Part shown: positions 9,266 to 17,976 of the stretch, piece after piece | Layout of the letters: each line of letters starts with the position of its first letter | Numbering within the stretch: position 1 is the stretch's first letter | From: CAIWHR01 sp963823215 | GTDB lineage: Bacteria; Pseudomonadota; Gammaproteobacteria; Burkholderiales; Casimicrobiaceae | Assembly: GCA_963823215.1 (NCBI GenBank) | Contig: CAWGKT010000001.1 | Location: forward strand, 405,376 to 469,375 | Direction: 5' to 3' | DNA: 64,000 nt | Position numbers and translations under genes: made by a program | Notes under the pieces: generated by a model | What the model was told of the DNA's origin: nothing | The model's input: only the letters and a program-made list of their open reading frames with translations | Databases searched by the model: none

Positions 9266-9354
9266 GTTGGCTCGCTCCGTGGTTGTCGGTCCTGGTGGGC
9301 AGGCGCTCGGCGCAATCGGCGCTCGTGCCGCAGCCGCCATGCTTGGCCCGGATG

Positions 9355-10659
9355 CTATTTAGGCCGCTTGTCGACGACCCGTTTCGCCTTGCCGAGCGAG
9401 CGCTCGATCATGCCCGGCGGGACGACGCGCACTTCCGCCGTCACGCCGATCATCGACTTGACCATGTGCGCGAGCCGGGCCCCGGCGGCGTCGCCGTCGG
9501 CACCACCGACCGCCGGCGAGCGCTCGACCAGCACCGCCATCTCGTCGAGATTCTTCGGTCGCGTGATCTCGAGCTGGTAATGCGGCACGAGCTCAGGCTC
9601 CTTCAGGATCAGCTCTTCGATCTGGGTCGGGAAGACGTTGACGCCGCGGATGATCAGCATGTCGTCCGAGCGCCCCGTGATCTTCTCCATCCGGCGCATC
9701 GACCGCGCCGTCGGCGGCAGGAGCCGCGTGAGATCGCGCGTGCGGTAGCGGATCATCGGCAGCGCTTCCTTCGTGAGCGACGTGAAGACAAGCTCACCCT
9801 TCTCGCCCTCGGACAGCACCTTCCCCGTTTCCGGATCCACGATCTCCGGATAAAAGTGGTCCTCCCAGATGGTCAGCCCGTCCTTGGTCTCGATGCACTC
9901 CTGGGCAACGCCGGGACCGATGATCTCGGAAAGCCCGTAGATGTCGATCGCGTCGATGTCCACCTTTGCCTCGATGGCCGTGCGCATCGCCGGCGTCCAG
10001 GGCTCGGCGCCGAAGATGCCGATCTTGAGCGACGAATCGCGCGGATCCATCCCCTGCCGCTCCATCTCCTCGGCGATCGCCAGCATGTACGACGGCGTCA
10101 CCATGATGATGTCGGGCTTGAAATCGTGGATGAGCTGCACCTGCCGTTCGGTCATGCCGCCCGACATCGGAATGACGGTAGCGCCCAGCTTCTCCGCGCC
10201 GTAGTGCGCGCCCAGCCCGCCCGTGAAGAGTCCGTAGCCATAAGCGACGTGGATGATGTCGCCGCGGCGCCCGCCCGCCGCGCGGATCGAGCGCGCCATC
10301 ACGGTCGCCCAGGTGTCGATGTCCTTCGCCGTGTAGCCGACCACCGTTGGCTTGCCGGTCGTGCCCGACGATGCGTGGATCCGGACGACCTCTTCGCGCG
10401 GCACCGCGAACATCCCGAATGGATAATTGTCGCGCAGGTCCTTCTTGGTCGTGAACGGAAACTTCCCGAGGTTCGCGAGCGTCTTCAGGTCGCGCGGATT
10501 GACACCGGCGGCGTCGAATTTGCGCCGATAGTGCGGCACGTGATCGTAGGCATGCGCGAGCGTCCACCGCAGGCGTTCGAGCTGCAGCGCCTTGAGCTCG
10601 GCGGCGCTTGCGGTCTCGATGGGTTCGAGCTCACCGGGACTCGGGTGCTTGACCGGCAT
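9355..10659 (-). CDS. paaK: Phenylacetate-CoA ligase
   Basis: ATP-dependent activation of phenylacetate to phenylacetyl-CoA, the first step of the pathway. The 434 residues fit PaaK. The AMP-binding P-loop-like motif SSGTTGKP is at 97-104, with the ANL-family YGLSEIIGPG block about residues 234-243 and ITGRSDDMLIIRGVNVFP (about 327-344) at the hinge to the C-terminal lid. It starts 9 bases after the paaI stop. Confidence 0.95.
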   Translation of the reverse strand: MPVKHPSPGELEPIETASAAELKALQLERLRWTLAHAYDHVPHYRRKFDAAGVNPRDLKTLANLGKFPFTTKKDLRDNYPFGMFAVPREEVVRIHASSGTTGKPTVVGYTAKDIDTWATVMARSIRAAGGRRGDIIHVAYGYGLFTGGLGAHYGAEKLGATVIPMSGGMTERQVQLIHDFKPDIIMVTPSYMLAIAEEMERQGMDPRDSSLKIGIFGAEPWTPAMRTAIEAKVDIDAIDIYGLSEIIGPGVAQECIETKDGLTIWEDHFYPEIVDPETGKVLSEGEKGELVFTSLTKEALPMIRYRTRDLTRLLPPTARSMRRMEKITGRSDDMLIIRGVNVFPTQIEELILKEPELVPHYQLEITRPKNLDEMAVLVERSPAVGGADGDAAGARLAHMVKSMIGVTAEVRVVPPGMIERSLGKAKRVVDKRPK

Positions 10660-10668
10660 GGCTTCCTC

Positions 10669-11103
10669 CTATTCCTCGATCAGATGACCCTTGATCCGAT
10701 AGCTCTTGCCGCGGAACAGCGCGACGGTCTCTCCGCGCTGATTGGCCACTTCGACGTCGTACACGCCGGTGCGCCCCGCCAGCTGTCGCTCGTGCGCCCG
10801 CGCCGCCAGCACGTCGCCCGCCCGCGCCGGGGCCGTGAACTCGATCGCACAGCCCGACGCCACGGTGTTCAGGTTGTAGCTGTTGCACGCGTAGGCGAAC
10901 GCGCTGTCGGCGAGCGTGAAGATGAAGCCGCCGTGGCAGATCTCGTGACCGTTCAGCATGTCGGCCCGCACCGTCATCGCCAGCTCGGAGTAACCGGGGC
11001 CGACGTGCGCGATGCGGATGCCGAGCGCCTGCGTCGCGGTGTCCCGCTCGTACATCGAATCGGCAACGCGTTCGGCCAGCGTGCGCGCGTCGGCCGTCGT
11101 CAT
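10669..11103 (-). CDS. paaI: Hydroxyphenylacetyl-CoA thioesterase PaaI
   Basis: Hot-dog fold thioesterase of 144 residues, thought to rescue CoA from dead-end hydroxylated phenylacetyl-CoA intermediates. The motif NGHEICHGGFIFTLADSAFA at about 51-70 contains the Asn and Asp active-site region of the PaaI family. The ATG at 11103 gives the family length; a longer in-frame start at 11436 lies antiparallel inside paaH coding sequence and is rejected. It follows paaH by 13 bases and precedes paaK by 9. Confidence 0.93.
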   Translation of the reverse strand: MTTADARTLAERVADSMYERDTATQALGIRIAHVGPGYSELAMTVRADMLNGHEICHGGFIFTLADSAFAYACNSYNLNTVASGCAIEFTAPARAGDVLAARAHERQLAGRTGVYDVEVANQRGETVALFRGKSYRIKGHLIEE

Positions 11104-11116
11104 CGCCGGATGATGC

Positions 11117-12664
11117 TCACCCACCGAGGCGCCCTCCCGTCGCCGCGCGACGCGCGACCAGCGGCGAAGTGCGGTAGCGGTCCTCGCCGTAATGCGCGGC
11201 GAGATGCGCCAGCGCGTCGCGCACCGCACCGGCGCCGATCGCGTCGGCCCACGCAAGCGGCCCGCGCGGGTAGTTGACACCTTTCTGCATCGCGATGTCG
11301 ATCGCGTCCTGCGCGGCCACCCCCTGGACGACCGCATCCGCCGCTTCGTTCGCGAGCATCGCGACGATGCGCAGCACCGCGAGTCCGGCAACATCGTCGA
11401 GACGCGAGACCGCGATTCCGGCCGCCTGCAGCGCACCGACGGCAGTCGCGTACGCCGCGTCGCCGCACGTGTCCGCCCGGGCCACCGCGAGGCGGGTCGC
11501 TGCCGAGTAATCGAGTGCGAGGTCGAAGAGCACCAGGTCGCGCACGCCCGCGTCGATCACCCGGCGGGTCGCGGTGCGGCCATCGGTCAGCGCGAGCCAT
11601 GCGCCGCCGTCGCCTCCGGCGACGTGGATCGCCCCCGCCGGGAACCGCGAATCGGCGCGCGCCCGCGCGACCGTCACGCCGCCGTTGGCCAAGCGCCCCG
11701 CGAGGGGCAACGCGACCCCGAGATCGCCATGCACGGTCACCTGCGTCGGCGCCGGCTGCGGCGCCTCGGTAGCAGGCGCAGGCTTCTGCGCCCCGGGAGC
11801 GTAATCGTAGAACCCGCGTCCCGCCTTGCGGCCGAAGAAACCCGCCGCCACGCGCTCCTGCTGCAGCACCGATGGCGCGTAGCGCGGATCGTGGAAGTAG
11901 GCGTCCCAGATGCTCCTCGTCACCGCGAGGTTCACGTCGAGGCCGATCAGGTCGATCAGCTCGAAGGGCCCCATGCGGAAGCCTCCGGCCTCGCGGATCA
12001 CGGCGTCGAGAGTCGCGGGATCTGCCGCGCGCTCGGCGAGCAGCCGCAGGCCTTCGGCGTAGAACGGCCGGGCGCAGCGGTTGACGATGAAGCCCGGCGT
12101 CGACGACGCGTAAACGGGCGTCTTGCCCCAACCCAGCGCCGTCGCGAACGTCGCCTCGGCCACGGAGGACGACGTCGCGAGCCCCGAGACGATCTCGACC
12201 AGCGGCATCAGCGGCGCCGGATTGAAGAAATGCATGCCGACGACGCGGCCCGGATGCTTCATGCCGGCACCCAGCGCGGTGATCGAGATTGACGACGTGT
12301 TCGACGCGAGGATGCATTCGGGGGCCACCACGTTCTCGATGCGCTCGAACAGCTCCCGCTTGGCGCCCAGGTCCTCGACGATCGCTTCGATCACGAGCTG
12401 CGCTACGCAGACGTCGGGCAGCGCCACCACGGTGGCAATCCTCGCGACGGCGGCATCCGCATCCGGGCGCGCGAGCCGGCCTTTGGCCACCAGCTTGTCG
12501 AGCGTTTCCGCGATGCCCTTCTTCGCGGCGTCGCCGGCACCGAATCGGGTGTCGTGCAGCTGGACCCTGTGCCCGTTCAGTGCGGCGATCTGCGCGATGC
12601 CGGCGCCCATCGCTCCGGCACCGATGACGGCAACCGTGGAGTCCCTAGGCAGCGCGGCGGTCAT
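11117..12664 (-). CDS. paaH: 3-hydroxyacyl-CoA dehydrogenase PaaH
   Basis: NAD+-dependent oxidation of 3-hydroxyadipyl-CoA to 3-oxoadipyl-CoA. A Rossmann motif GAGAMG lies at 15-20, followed by the NTSSISI and GMHFFNPAP blocks that carry the catalytic residues of the HAD family. The C-terminal half has a second, degenerate 3HCDH module ending around YPRGPLAWAD, typical of PaaH/PaaC of about 500 residues (here 515). The chosen ATG at 12664 sits just after the tandem repeat; a longer frame opening at 12733 would translate repeat sequence (AAPRGGSQCPSG) and is rejected. Confidence 0.94.
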   Translation of the reverse strand: MTAALPRDSTVAVIGAGAMGAGIAQIAALNGHRVQLHDTRFGAGDAAKKGIAETLDKLVAKGRLARPDADAAVARIATVVALPDVCVAQLVIEAIVEDLGAKRELFERIENVVAPECILASNTSSISITALGAGMKHPGRVVGMHFFNPAPLMPLVEIVSGLATSSSVAEATFATALGWGKTPVYASSTPGFIVNRCARPFYAEGLRLLAERAADPATLDAVIREAGGFRMGPFELIDLIGLDVNLAVTRSIWDAYFHDPRYAPSVLQQERVAAGFFGRKAGRGFYDYAPGAQKPAPATEAPQPAPTQVTVHGDLGVALPLAGRLANGGVTVARARADSRFPAGAIHVAGGDGGAWLALTDGRTATRRVIDAGVRDLVLFDLALDYSAATRLAVARADTCGDAAYATAVGALQAAGIAVSRLDDVAGLAVLRIVAMLANEAADAVVQGVAAQDAIDIAMQKGVNYPRGPLAWADAIGAGAVRDALAHLAAHYGEDRYRTSPLVARRAATGGRLGG

Positions 12665-12675
12665 CGAGTGGCCAT

Positions 12676-12833
12676 CAGTGCCCGCACGGGCGCCCGAAGG
12701 GCACTGACTGCCCCCGCGGGGGGCAGCGAACAAAGTGAGCGTGGGGGCTGTCCATCCGCCCGCACGGGCGCCCGAAGGGCACTGACTGCCCCCGCGGGGG
12801 GCAGCGAACGACGTGAGCGTGGGGGCTGTTCAT
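12676..12833 (-). repeat. Two tandem 78-bp copies of post-stop repeat family A
   Basis: Two nearly identical 78-base units lie between paaG and paaH, beginning one base after the paaG TAA. Read with transcription, each starts ATGaACAGCCCCCACGC and holds a perfect 8-bp stem CTGCCCCC/GGGGGCAG with loop CGC, then a second hairpin with AGTGCCC/GGGCACT arms. The units differ at only a few positions. They could act as intra-operon mRNA stability or attenuation elements. Confidence 0.9.
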
Positions 12834-12834
12834 C

Positions 12835-13626
12835 TTATCGACCGGTGAAGCGAGGCGGGCGCTTGGCGGTGAACGCGGCGACGCCCTCGGCATAGTCGTC
12901 GGCGCGGCCCAGTTCCCGCTGCCGGTCCCGCTCCAGATCGAGCTGCGCCGGCAGCGAGTTGCCGGCGGATGCCTGCAGCGCCTCCTTGATGGCCGCCAGC
13001 GCGCGCGTGGGTGCCTGCGCCAGTTGGGCGAGCAGCTTGTCGGTGACCGCAGTGAGGTCCGCGTCGTCCACGCATTGCCAGATGAGCCCCCACTGCGCCG
13101 CCTGCTCCGCGGGAAGCTTGTCGCCGAGCAGCGAGAGCCCAAGCGCGCGCGCGCTGCCGACAAGTCGCGGCAGGAAGTAGGTCCCGCCGGCGTCGGGCAT
13201 GAGCCCGATCCTGCAGAACGCCTGGAGGAAGCTCGCGGATTTCGCCGCGATGACGAGATCGCAGGCAAGCGCCACGTTCGCGCCGGCGCCCGCCGCGACG
13301 CCGTTGACCGCGCAGACGACCGGCAACGGCAGCGCGCGCAAGGCGAGCACGAGCGGCTTGTAGTTGCGCTCGATCGACGCGCCGATGTCCACGGGCTCGG
13401 CCCCGGGCGCGACGGCGCGGTCGCCGAGGTCCTGGCCGGCGCAGAAGCCTCGCCCGGCACCGGTCAGCAGCAGCACGCGTACCGCCGGATCCGCCTTGAC
13501 GCGCGTGAGCGCATCGCGCACCTCGGCATGCATCGCGTCGTTGAAGCTGTTGAGCCGGTCCGGGCGATTGAGCGTCAGCCGCGCGATGCCGGCATCGATC
13601 GTGAACAGGATGTTCTCGTAGGCCAT
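12835..13626 (-). CDS. paaG: 2-(1,2-epoxy-1,2-dihydrophenyl)acetyl-CoA isomerase PaaG
   Basis: Crotonase-fold enzyme that isomerises ring-epoxidised phenylacetyl-CoA to the oxepin and acts again on a later unsaturated intermediate. 263 residues, as for E. coli PaaG (262). The N-terminal LTLNRPDRLNSFND signature, the oxyanion-hole GRGFCAGQDL block (about residues 60-69) and DAGGTYFLPR (about 146-155) all match. ATG 13626 is chosen because GAGGAACGAGGG lies immediately upstream and it is 10 bases after the paaN stop; the in-frame ATG at 13644 would overlap paaN. No second crotonase (paaF) is present in this cluster. Confidence 0.93.
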   Translation of the reverse strand: MAYENILFTIDAGIARLTLNRPDRLNSFNDAMHAEVRDALTRVKADPAVRVLLLTGAGRGFCAGQDLGDRAVAPGAEPVDIGASIERNYKPLVLALRALPLPVVCAVNGVAAGAGANVALACDLVIAAKSASFLQAFCRIGLMPDAGGTYFLPRLVGSARALGLSLLGDKLPAEQAAQWGLIWQCVDDADLTAVTDKLLAQLAQAPTRALAAIKEALQASAGNSLPAQLDLERDRQRELGRADDYAEGVAAFTAKRPPRFTGR

Positions 13627-13636
13627 CCCTCGTTCC

Positions 13637-15301
13637 TCAGACATGCCGTCGATGCTGGACGACGCGGAAGCGCGACGCGACGAACGCCGCGTCGGTCAGC
13701 GCCGCGTTGGCCGCCGGATTGGCGCCGGTACCGTGGTAATCGGAGAACGCCGCCGACTGGTTCACGAACACGCCACCCGTCAGGTTGATCGACAGGGCGA
13801 CGCCGGCATTCTCCGCCGCCTCGATCGCGCGCTCGATCACGGCCTTGTCGCGCGCATACACCGACAGCGTCAGCGCGCCATGCGTCGTGACCGCGTCCTT
13901 GGCGATCGCCAGGCTCGCCGCGGTCGAGTCGGTCGCGATCACGAACGAGACGGGCCCGAACCATTCAGCGAGATAGCGGTCGCTGTCGGCGGCGCCGAGC
14001 TTGACGATGAGCGGCGTGCGGATCCTCGCCTGCGGATAGAGCGGATGCGCGATCGCCTGCGTGTCGAGCACGACGTTGCCCAGGGCCCGCGCCTCGTCCA
14101 GCCGCGCCATGACGCCATCGTTGACCACCGCGCCCAGGATCTCGACGGCACGCGCCGGGTCGCCGAGCAGCTTCTGCACTGCCTCGGCGATGCCCGCGGC
14201 GACCTCGTCGAACGAGAGATGCCCGGCGGCCGTATCGATGCCGTCCTTCGGCACGTAGATGTTCTGCGGCGCCGTGCACATCTGGCCGGTGTAGAGCGCG
14301 AGCGAAAACGCGATGTTGCGCGCGACGCCCTTGAAGTCGTCGGCCGAGTCAATGACGATCTGGTTGACGCCGGATTTCTCGGTGTAGACCTGCGCCTGCC
14401 GCGCATTCGCTTCCAGCCAGTTGCCGTTCGCCGCGCTGCCGGTGAAATCGATCAGGCGGACTTCGGGGCGCAACGCCAGCGTCCGCGCGACGTCGTCGCC
14501 GGCCTCGTGCGCCACCAGCGTGACGACGTTGGGATCGAAACCCGCCCCGGCGAGCACCTCGCGCGCGATCCTGACCGTGAGCGCGAGCGGAAGGATCGCC
14601 GCCGGATGGGGCTTGACGACCACGGCGTTGCCTGTGGCGAGATCGGCGAAGAAGCCGGGAAAGCCGTTCCATGTCGGAAACGTGCAGCAGCCGATCACGA
14701 GGCCGATGCCGCGGGGCACGATCCGGAAGTGCTTCTCCATCCGCAGCGGCTCGTTCTTGCCCTGCGGCTTTTCCCAGAGTGCCTGCGCAGGGATCTTCTT
14801 CATCTCGGCCCACGCGTAGGCGACCGCCTCGAGCCCGCGGTCCTGCGCATGCGGACCGCCCGCCTGGAAGGCCATCATGAACGCCTGCCCGGTCGTGTGC
14901 ATCACGGCGTTCGCGAACAGGAAGCTCTGCCGGTTGATCCGGTGCAGGATCTCGGCACACACGCCGACCCAGGCTTGCGGCCCCGCCTTCCGCCACTCGC
15001 GCTCGGCAGTTGCGATCGCCGCGAACAGCGCGGCGAGATCGGCCCTCGGGTACGTGATGCCCAGCGGGAATCCATAGGGCGACGCTTCATGGCCGACCGT
15101 GCCGGCGGTGCCGGGCTGGTCGAGCGCGAACGGCTTGTCGCGCAGAGCGTCGAACGCCGCCTTGCCGGCCTCGGCTGCACCTTCGCCATAGACCTTCGGG
15201 CTCGGCGACTCGGAATAGGGGCTCCAATATCCACGTTCGGCAATCGCGGTGAGCGCGCGCTCGAGGACGGGGGCGTGGCGTTCGAACAGCGGATGCGGCA
15301 C
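13637..15301 (-). CDS. paaN: PaaN, stand-alone aldehyde dehydrogenase of phenylacetate degradation
   Basis: Oxidises the ring-opened semialdehyde, 3-oxo-5,6-dehydrosuberyl-CoA semialdehyde. The 554 residues match the PaaN_2 family of stand-alone ALDH-fold proteins, not the 680-residue E. coli PaaZ, which carries an additional C-terminal hydratase domain. Visible: CCTFPTWNGFPGFF near the coenzyme entry, FTGSAANG, and the nucleophile region GQMCTAPQN. GTG 15301 with AAGGAACC upstream is preferred over a start at 15397 inside the inverted repeat. Since the MaoC-like hydrolase domain is missing, ring opening needs another enzyme. Confidence 0.92.
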   Translation of the reverse strand: MPHPLFERHAPVLERALTAIAERGYWSPYSESPSPKVYGEGAAEAGKAAFDALRDKPFALDQPGTAGTVGHEASPYGFPLGITYPRADLAALFAAIATAEREWRKAGPQAWVGVCAEILHRINRQSFLFANAVMHTTGQAFMMAFQAGGPHAQDRGLEAVAYAWAEMKKIPAQALWEKPQGKNEPLRMEKHFRIVPRGIGLVIGCCTFPTWNGFPGFFADLATGNAVVVKPHPAAILPLALTVRIAREVLAGAGFDPNVVTLVAHEAGDDVARTLALRPEVRLIDFTGSAANGNWLEANARQAQVYTEKSGVNQIVIDSADDFKGVARNIAFSLALYTGQMCTAPQNIYVPKDGIDTAAGHLSFDEVAAGIAEAVQKLLGDPARAVEILGAVVNDGVMARLDEARALGNVVLDTQAIAHPLYPQARIRTPLIVKLGAADSDRYLAEWFGPVSFVIATDSTAASLAIAKDAVTTHGALTLSVYARDKAVIERAIEAAENAGVALSINLTGGVFVNQSAAFSDYHGTGANPAANAALTDAAFVASRFRVVQHRRHV

Positions 15302-15358
15302 GGTGGTTCCTTCGGCGGTCGGTGGCGGTGAACCGCTAGTGTACTGAAACGGGAGAAT

Positions 15359-15431
15359 CGGGGTCAGATACGCGTACCCAGGACATCCCTGCCGCAAGGC
15401 GAGTGGAATCGGGTATGCGTATCTGACCCCG
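15359..15431. repeat. REPIN-like inverted repeat between paaE and paaN
   Basis: Two 21-base arms (15359-15379 and 15411-15431) are inverted with one mismatch, arm core GGGGTCAGATACGC, separated by a 31-base loop. The element starts 5 bases after the paaE stop codon. The size and arm/loop plan fit a REP doublet (REPIN) of the kind mobilised by RAYT transposases; none is encoded in the window. It could also fold as an mRNA hairpin. Confidence 0.85.
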
Positions 15432-15436
15432 TTCTT

Positions 15437-16513
15437 TCAGGCCGTCTGATCGTAATCCACGGCGACCTTGTCGGTCACCGGATGGCTCTGGCAGGTGAGC
15501 ACGAATCCGCGCGCCACTTCGTAGTCCTCGAGAGCGAAGTTGACGTCCATGTCGACTTCGCCCGCCGTCAGCTTGGCCCGGCAGGTCGAGCAGACGCCGC
15601 TCTTGCACGAGTAGGGGATCTCGATGCCGGCCCTGAGACCGGCCTCGAGAACGCTCTCCTTGCCCTTCTCCAGGGTGAACGTCCGGGTGGCGCCGTCCAG
15701 CACGACGGTCACCTCGCACTCGGTGTGCCCCGGCTCCGGCGGCTTCGCCGGCCTGTGCTCGTGCCTGGGGACGCTCGTCGCGAAGCGCTCGATCCTGATT
15801 TTCGCGTCGGGGCAACCGCGCGCCTTCAGCGCCTCCGCGACTGCCTGCATCATGCCGTCGGGGCCACAGATGAACACGGCGTCGACGGAATCGAGATCCA
15901 GCCAATGCGCGGCCAGCGCGTCGGCCTTGGTCCGGTCGATCCTGCCGTGCAGGAGGTCGATGTCCTGCGCCTCGCGCGAGAGCACGTGGACCAGGTTGAA
16001 CCGCGTCAGGTAGTTGTCCTTCAGCGCGGCCAGCTCCTCCTTGAACATCACCGTGCCTGACGCGCGATTGCCGTAGAACAGCGTGAAACGGGAGAGAGGC
16101 TCCGCGGCCAGGGTCGTCTTCACGATCGAGAGCAGCGGCGTGATGCCGCTGCCGGCGGCGAAGCCCACGTAGCTCCTGCGGCTGCCGGGCACGAGCGGAA
16201 CGCCGAAGTGCCCCAGCGGCGGCATCACGTCGAGCGTGTCCCCCACCTTAAGCGTCTCATTCGCCCACGCCGAAAACACACCGCCAGGATTGCGCTTGAC
16301 CGCGATGCGCAGGCTGCCGTCCCGCACGCCGGAGCAGATCGAGTACGACCGCCGCACGTCCTCCCCGCCGATGTCCGCGCGCAGCGTCAGATGCTGGCCG
16401 GCGGCGAAGCGAAAGGGCTCGGCCAGGGCCTCAGGGACGGCGAATGTGATCGCGACGGCATCACGCGTCTCGCGCTCGACCCTGGCGACGACAAGGCGGT
16501 GGAATTTGCTCAT
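15437..16513 (-). CDS. paaE: Phenylacetyl-CoA 1,2-epoxidase reductase subunit PaaE
   Basis: Passes electrons from NADPH through FAD and a [2Fe-2S] cluster to the PaaABCD oxygenase. 358 residues: an FAD-binding ferredoxin reductase domain with RSYS at 55-58, a NAD(P)-binding domain with GSGITPLLS, and a C-terminal plant-type ferredoxin domain whose cluster cysteines are at 303, 308, 311 and 341. The next gene upstream is paaD, separated by repeat family A. Confidence 0.95.
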   Translation of the reverse strand: MSKFHRLVVARVERETRDAVAITFAVPEALAEPFRFAAGQHLTLRADIGGEDVRRSYSICSGVRDGSLRIAVKRNPGGVFSAWANETLKVGDTLDVMPPLGHFGVPLVPGSRRSYVGFAAGSGITPLLSIVKTTLAAEPLSRFTLFYGNRASGTVMFKEELAALKDNYLTRFNLVHVLSREAQDIDLLHGRIDRTKADALAAHWLDLDSVDAVFICGPDGMMQAVAEALKARGCPDAKIRIERFATSVPRHEHRPAKPPEPGHTECEVTVVLDGATRTFTLEKGKESVLEAGLRAGIEIPYSCKSGVCSTCRAKLTAGEVDMDVNFALEDYEVARGFVLTCQSHPVTDKVAVDYDQTA

Positions 16514-16530
16514 CGATCAGGCACCGACCC

Positions 16531-16609
16531 CGTGCGCGCACGGCCGCCCGAAGCGCATGGTGCGCCCCCTCGGGGGGCAGCGAGCGCAGTGAGCGTGGGG
16601 GCCGTTCAT
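16531..16609 (-). repeat. Post-stop repeat family A, between paaD and paaE
   Basis: Single copy starting one base after the paaD TAG, reading ATGAACGGCCCCCACGCTCAC and carrying the CCCCC/GGGGG central stem in a CCCCCCGAGGGGG version. Same orientation as the paa genes. It ends about 17 bases before the paaE start. Confidence 0.88.
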
Positions 16610-16610
16610 C

Positions 16611-17159
16611 CTAATGCGGCTTGAAATAGTCGAACGGCTCGAGACACGCGAGGCAGCGGAAGTGCGCCTTGCATGCGGTCGATCCGAACTGGGAAACCAG
16701 TTGCGTCTGCTTTGATCCGCAGCGTGGACAGGCCACGGCCGCGCCGGCCCGGCGCAGCGGGCTGATGCCCACGACATCGACAGCCGACGGCGTCGGTGCG
16801 GCGCCCGGCGGAGCAATGCCGAAATCGCGCAACTTGCGCCTGGCCTCCGCGGTCATCCAGTCGGTCGTCCACGCGGGCGCCAGCCGCATGGCGATCCGGA
16901 CCTTCGCGACACCCGCCGCCGCGAGCGCTTCTCGGATCGACGTCATGATGAGCTCGGTCGCCGGGCAACCTGAATAGGTCGGCGTGACGGTCACGACGAG
17001 CAGCAACGGGTCGGTGGCATCCCATTCGACCCCGCGCAGGATCCCGAGCTCGACGACGGAAACGGCCGGGATTTCGGGATCCGGCACAGCGTCGAGAGCC
17101 TGCCAGAGGGCACCGAGCGACGGCCGCGCGCCGCCGTCCGCCCGATCGACAGCAGCCAT
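16611..17159 (-). CDS. paaD: PaaD, MIP18/SufT-like factor for the phenylacetyl-CoA epoxidase
   Basis: 182-residue protein needed for the PaaABCE epoxidase in vivo, probably in Fe-S assembly. PDPEIPAVSVVELGI at 26-40 is the MIP18 family signature, with conserved Cys65 in TYSGCPATE and a C-terminal four-Cys zinc-ribbon (CPRC at 144-147, CLAC at 169-172). ATG 17159 gives a family-like 25-residue lead into PDPEIP. An alternative GTG at 17201 would overlap the paaC stop as GTGA and add 14 residues; either start is possible. Confidence 0.93.
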   Translation of the reverse strand: MAAVDRADGGARPSLGALWQALDAVPDPEIPAVSVVELGILRGVEWDATDPLLLVVTVTPTYSGCPATELIMTSIREALAAAGVAKVRIAMRLAPAWTTDWMTAEARRKLRDFGIAPPGAAPTPSAVDVVGISPLRRAGAAVACPRCGSKQTQLVSQFGSTACKAHFRCLACLEPFDYFKPH

Positions 17160-17197
17160 GGCCGACGAACGCGTGACCAACGGCTGCGGCGCGCCGG

Positions 17198-17968
17198 TCA
17201 CCAGCGCGCCCCGGGATAGGAACGCTGGAGCACCTGCATCTGCGCGAGCAGGTGGCCCAGGTGCTCCGTGTGCACGCCACGCTTTCCGCCCTGCTGCATG
17301 TACGCGGCGTCGGGCGCCTTGAGCGTCGCCGCCGCGAAGACCGCATCGACATGCTGCCGCCACGGCGCCGCGAGCGAGCACAAGTCGGCGGCGATGCCCG
17401 CTTCGACCAGCGGCAGCTCGATCGCGTCCGGCGTGAACATCTCGCCGGTGTAGGTCCAGTGTTCGTCGATCGCCGCCTGCATCTTCGCGTGCGACTCGTC
17501 GGTGCCGTCGCCGAGACGGATCACCCAGTCGCCCGAGCGCTCGACGTGATACGCCGCCTCCTTGGCAGCCTTGGCGGCGATCCCGGCGATGGTCGTGTCG
17601 CCCGAACGGGCGAGCGCCCGAAGCAGCAGCAGGTGCCACGCATCGAACAGGAATTGCCGCGCGGTCGTGTCGGCGAAGCTGCCGTTCGGCTGCTCGACGA
17701 GGAGGAGATTGCGGAACTGACCGCTCTCGCGCAGGAACGCGAGCGCGTCCTCGTCGCGACCCGGAGGCCTGCAGCGCGCCTCGACCTCGCCCGCGTACGA
17801 GAGCCACAGCCGCGCCTGGCCGAGAAGGTCGAGCCCCACGTTGGTCTGCGCGATGTCCTCCTCGAGCACTGGCCCGCGGCCAACCCATTCGCCGAGGCGC
17901 TGCGCGAGGATCAGCGGCGAATCGCCAAGCTGCAGCAGGTACTGGAACAACTGCTCGTCGCGCGTCAT
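17198..17968 (-). CDS. paaC: Phenylacetyl-CoA 1,2-epoxidase structural subunit PaaC
   Basis: Non-catalytic ferritin-like partner of PaaA in the multicomponent epoxidase. The 256 residues contain the PaaC N-terminus FQYLLQLGDSPLILAQRLGEW, then NVGLDLLGQARLWL. ATG 17968 is taken; GTG at 17980, overlapping the paaB stop as GTGA, would add four residues and also fits translational coupling. Confidence 0.94.
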   Translation of the reverse strand: MTRDEQLFQYLLQLGDSPLILAQRLGEWVGRGPVLEEDIAQTNVGLDLLGQARLWLSYAGEVEARCRPPGRDEDALAFLRESGQFRNLLLVEQPNGSFADTTARQFLFDAWHLLLLRALARSGDTTIAGIAAKAAKEAAYHVERSGDWVIRLGDGTDESHAKMQAAIDEHWTYTGEMFTPDAIELPLVEAGIAADLCSLAAPWRQHVDAVFAAATLKAPDAAYMQQGGKRGVHTEHLGHLLAQMQVLQRSYPGARW

Positions 17969-17976
17969 GCCACAGA

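Noticed and set aside
12676..12833. CRISPR array
   Set aside because: Only two units, both self-palindromic, no spacers of uniform length and no cas genes.
12661..12835. Possible small ORFs translating the 78-bp tandem repeats (SPHAHVVRCPPRGQ type)
   Set aside because: Same peptide would arise at every repeat copy; absence of its own start signals and conservation of stems rather than codons point to non-coding repeats.
13643..15331. 562-codon plus-strand frame opposite paaN
   Set aside because: Lies exactly opposite paaN, with no domain and the shadow amino-acid bias.
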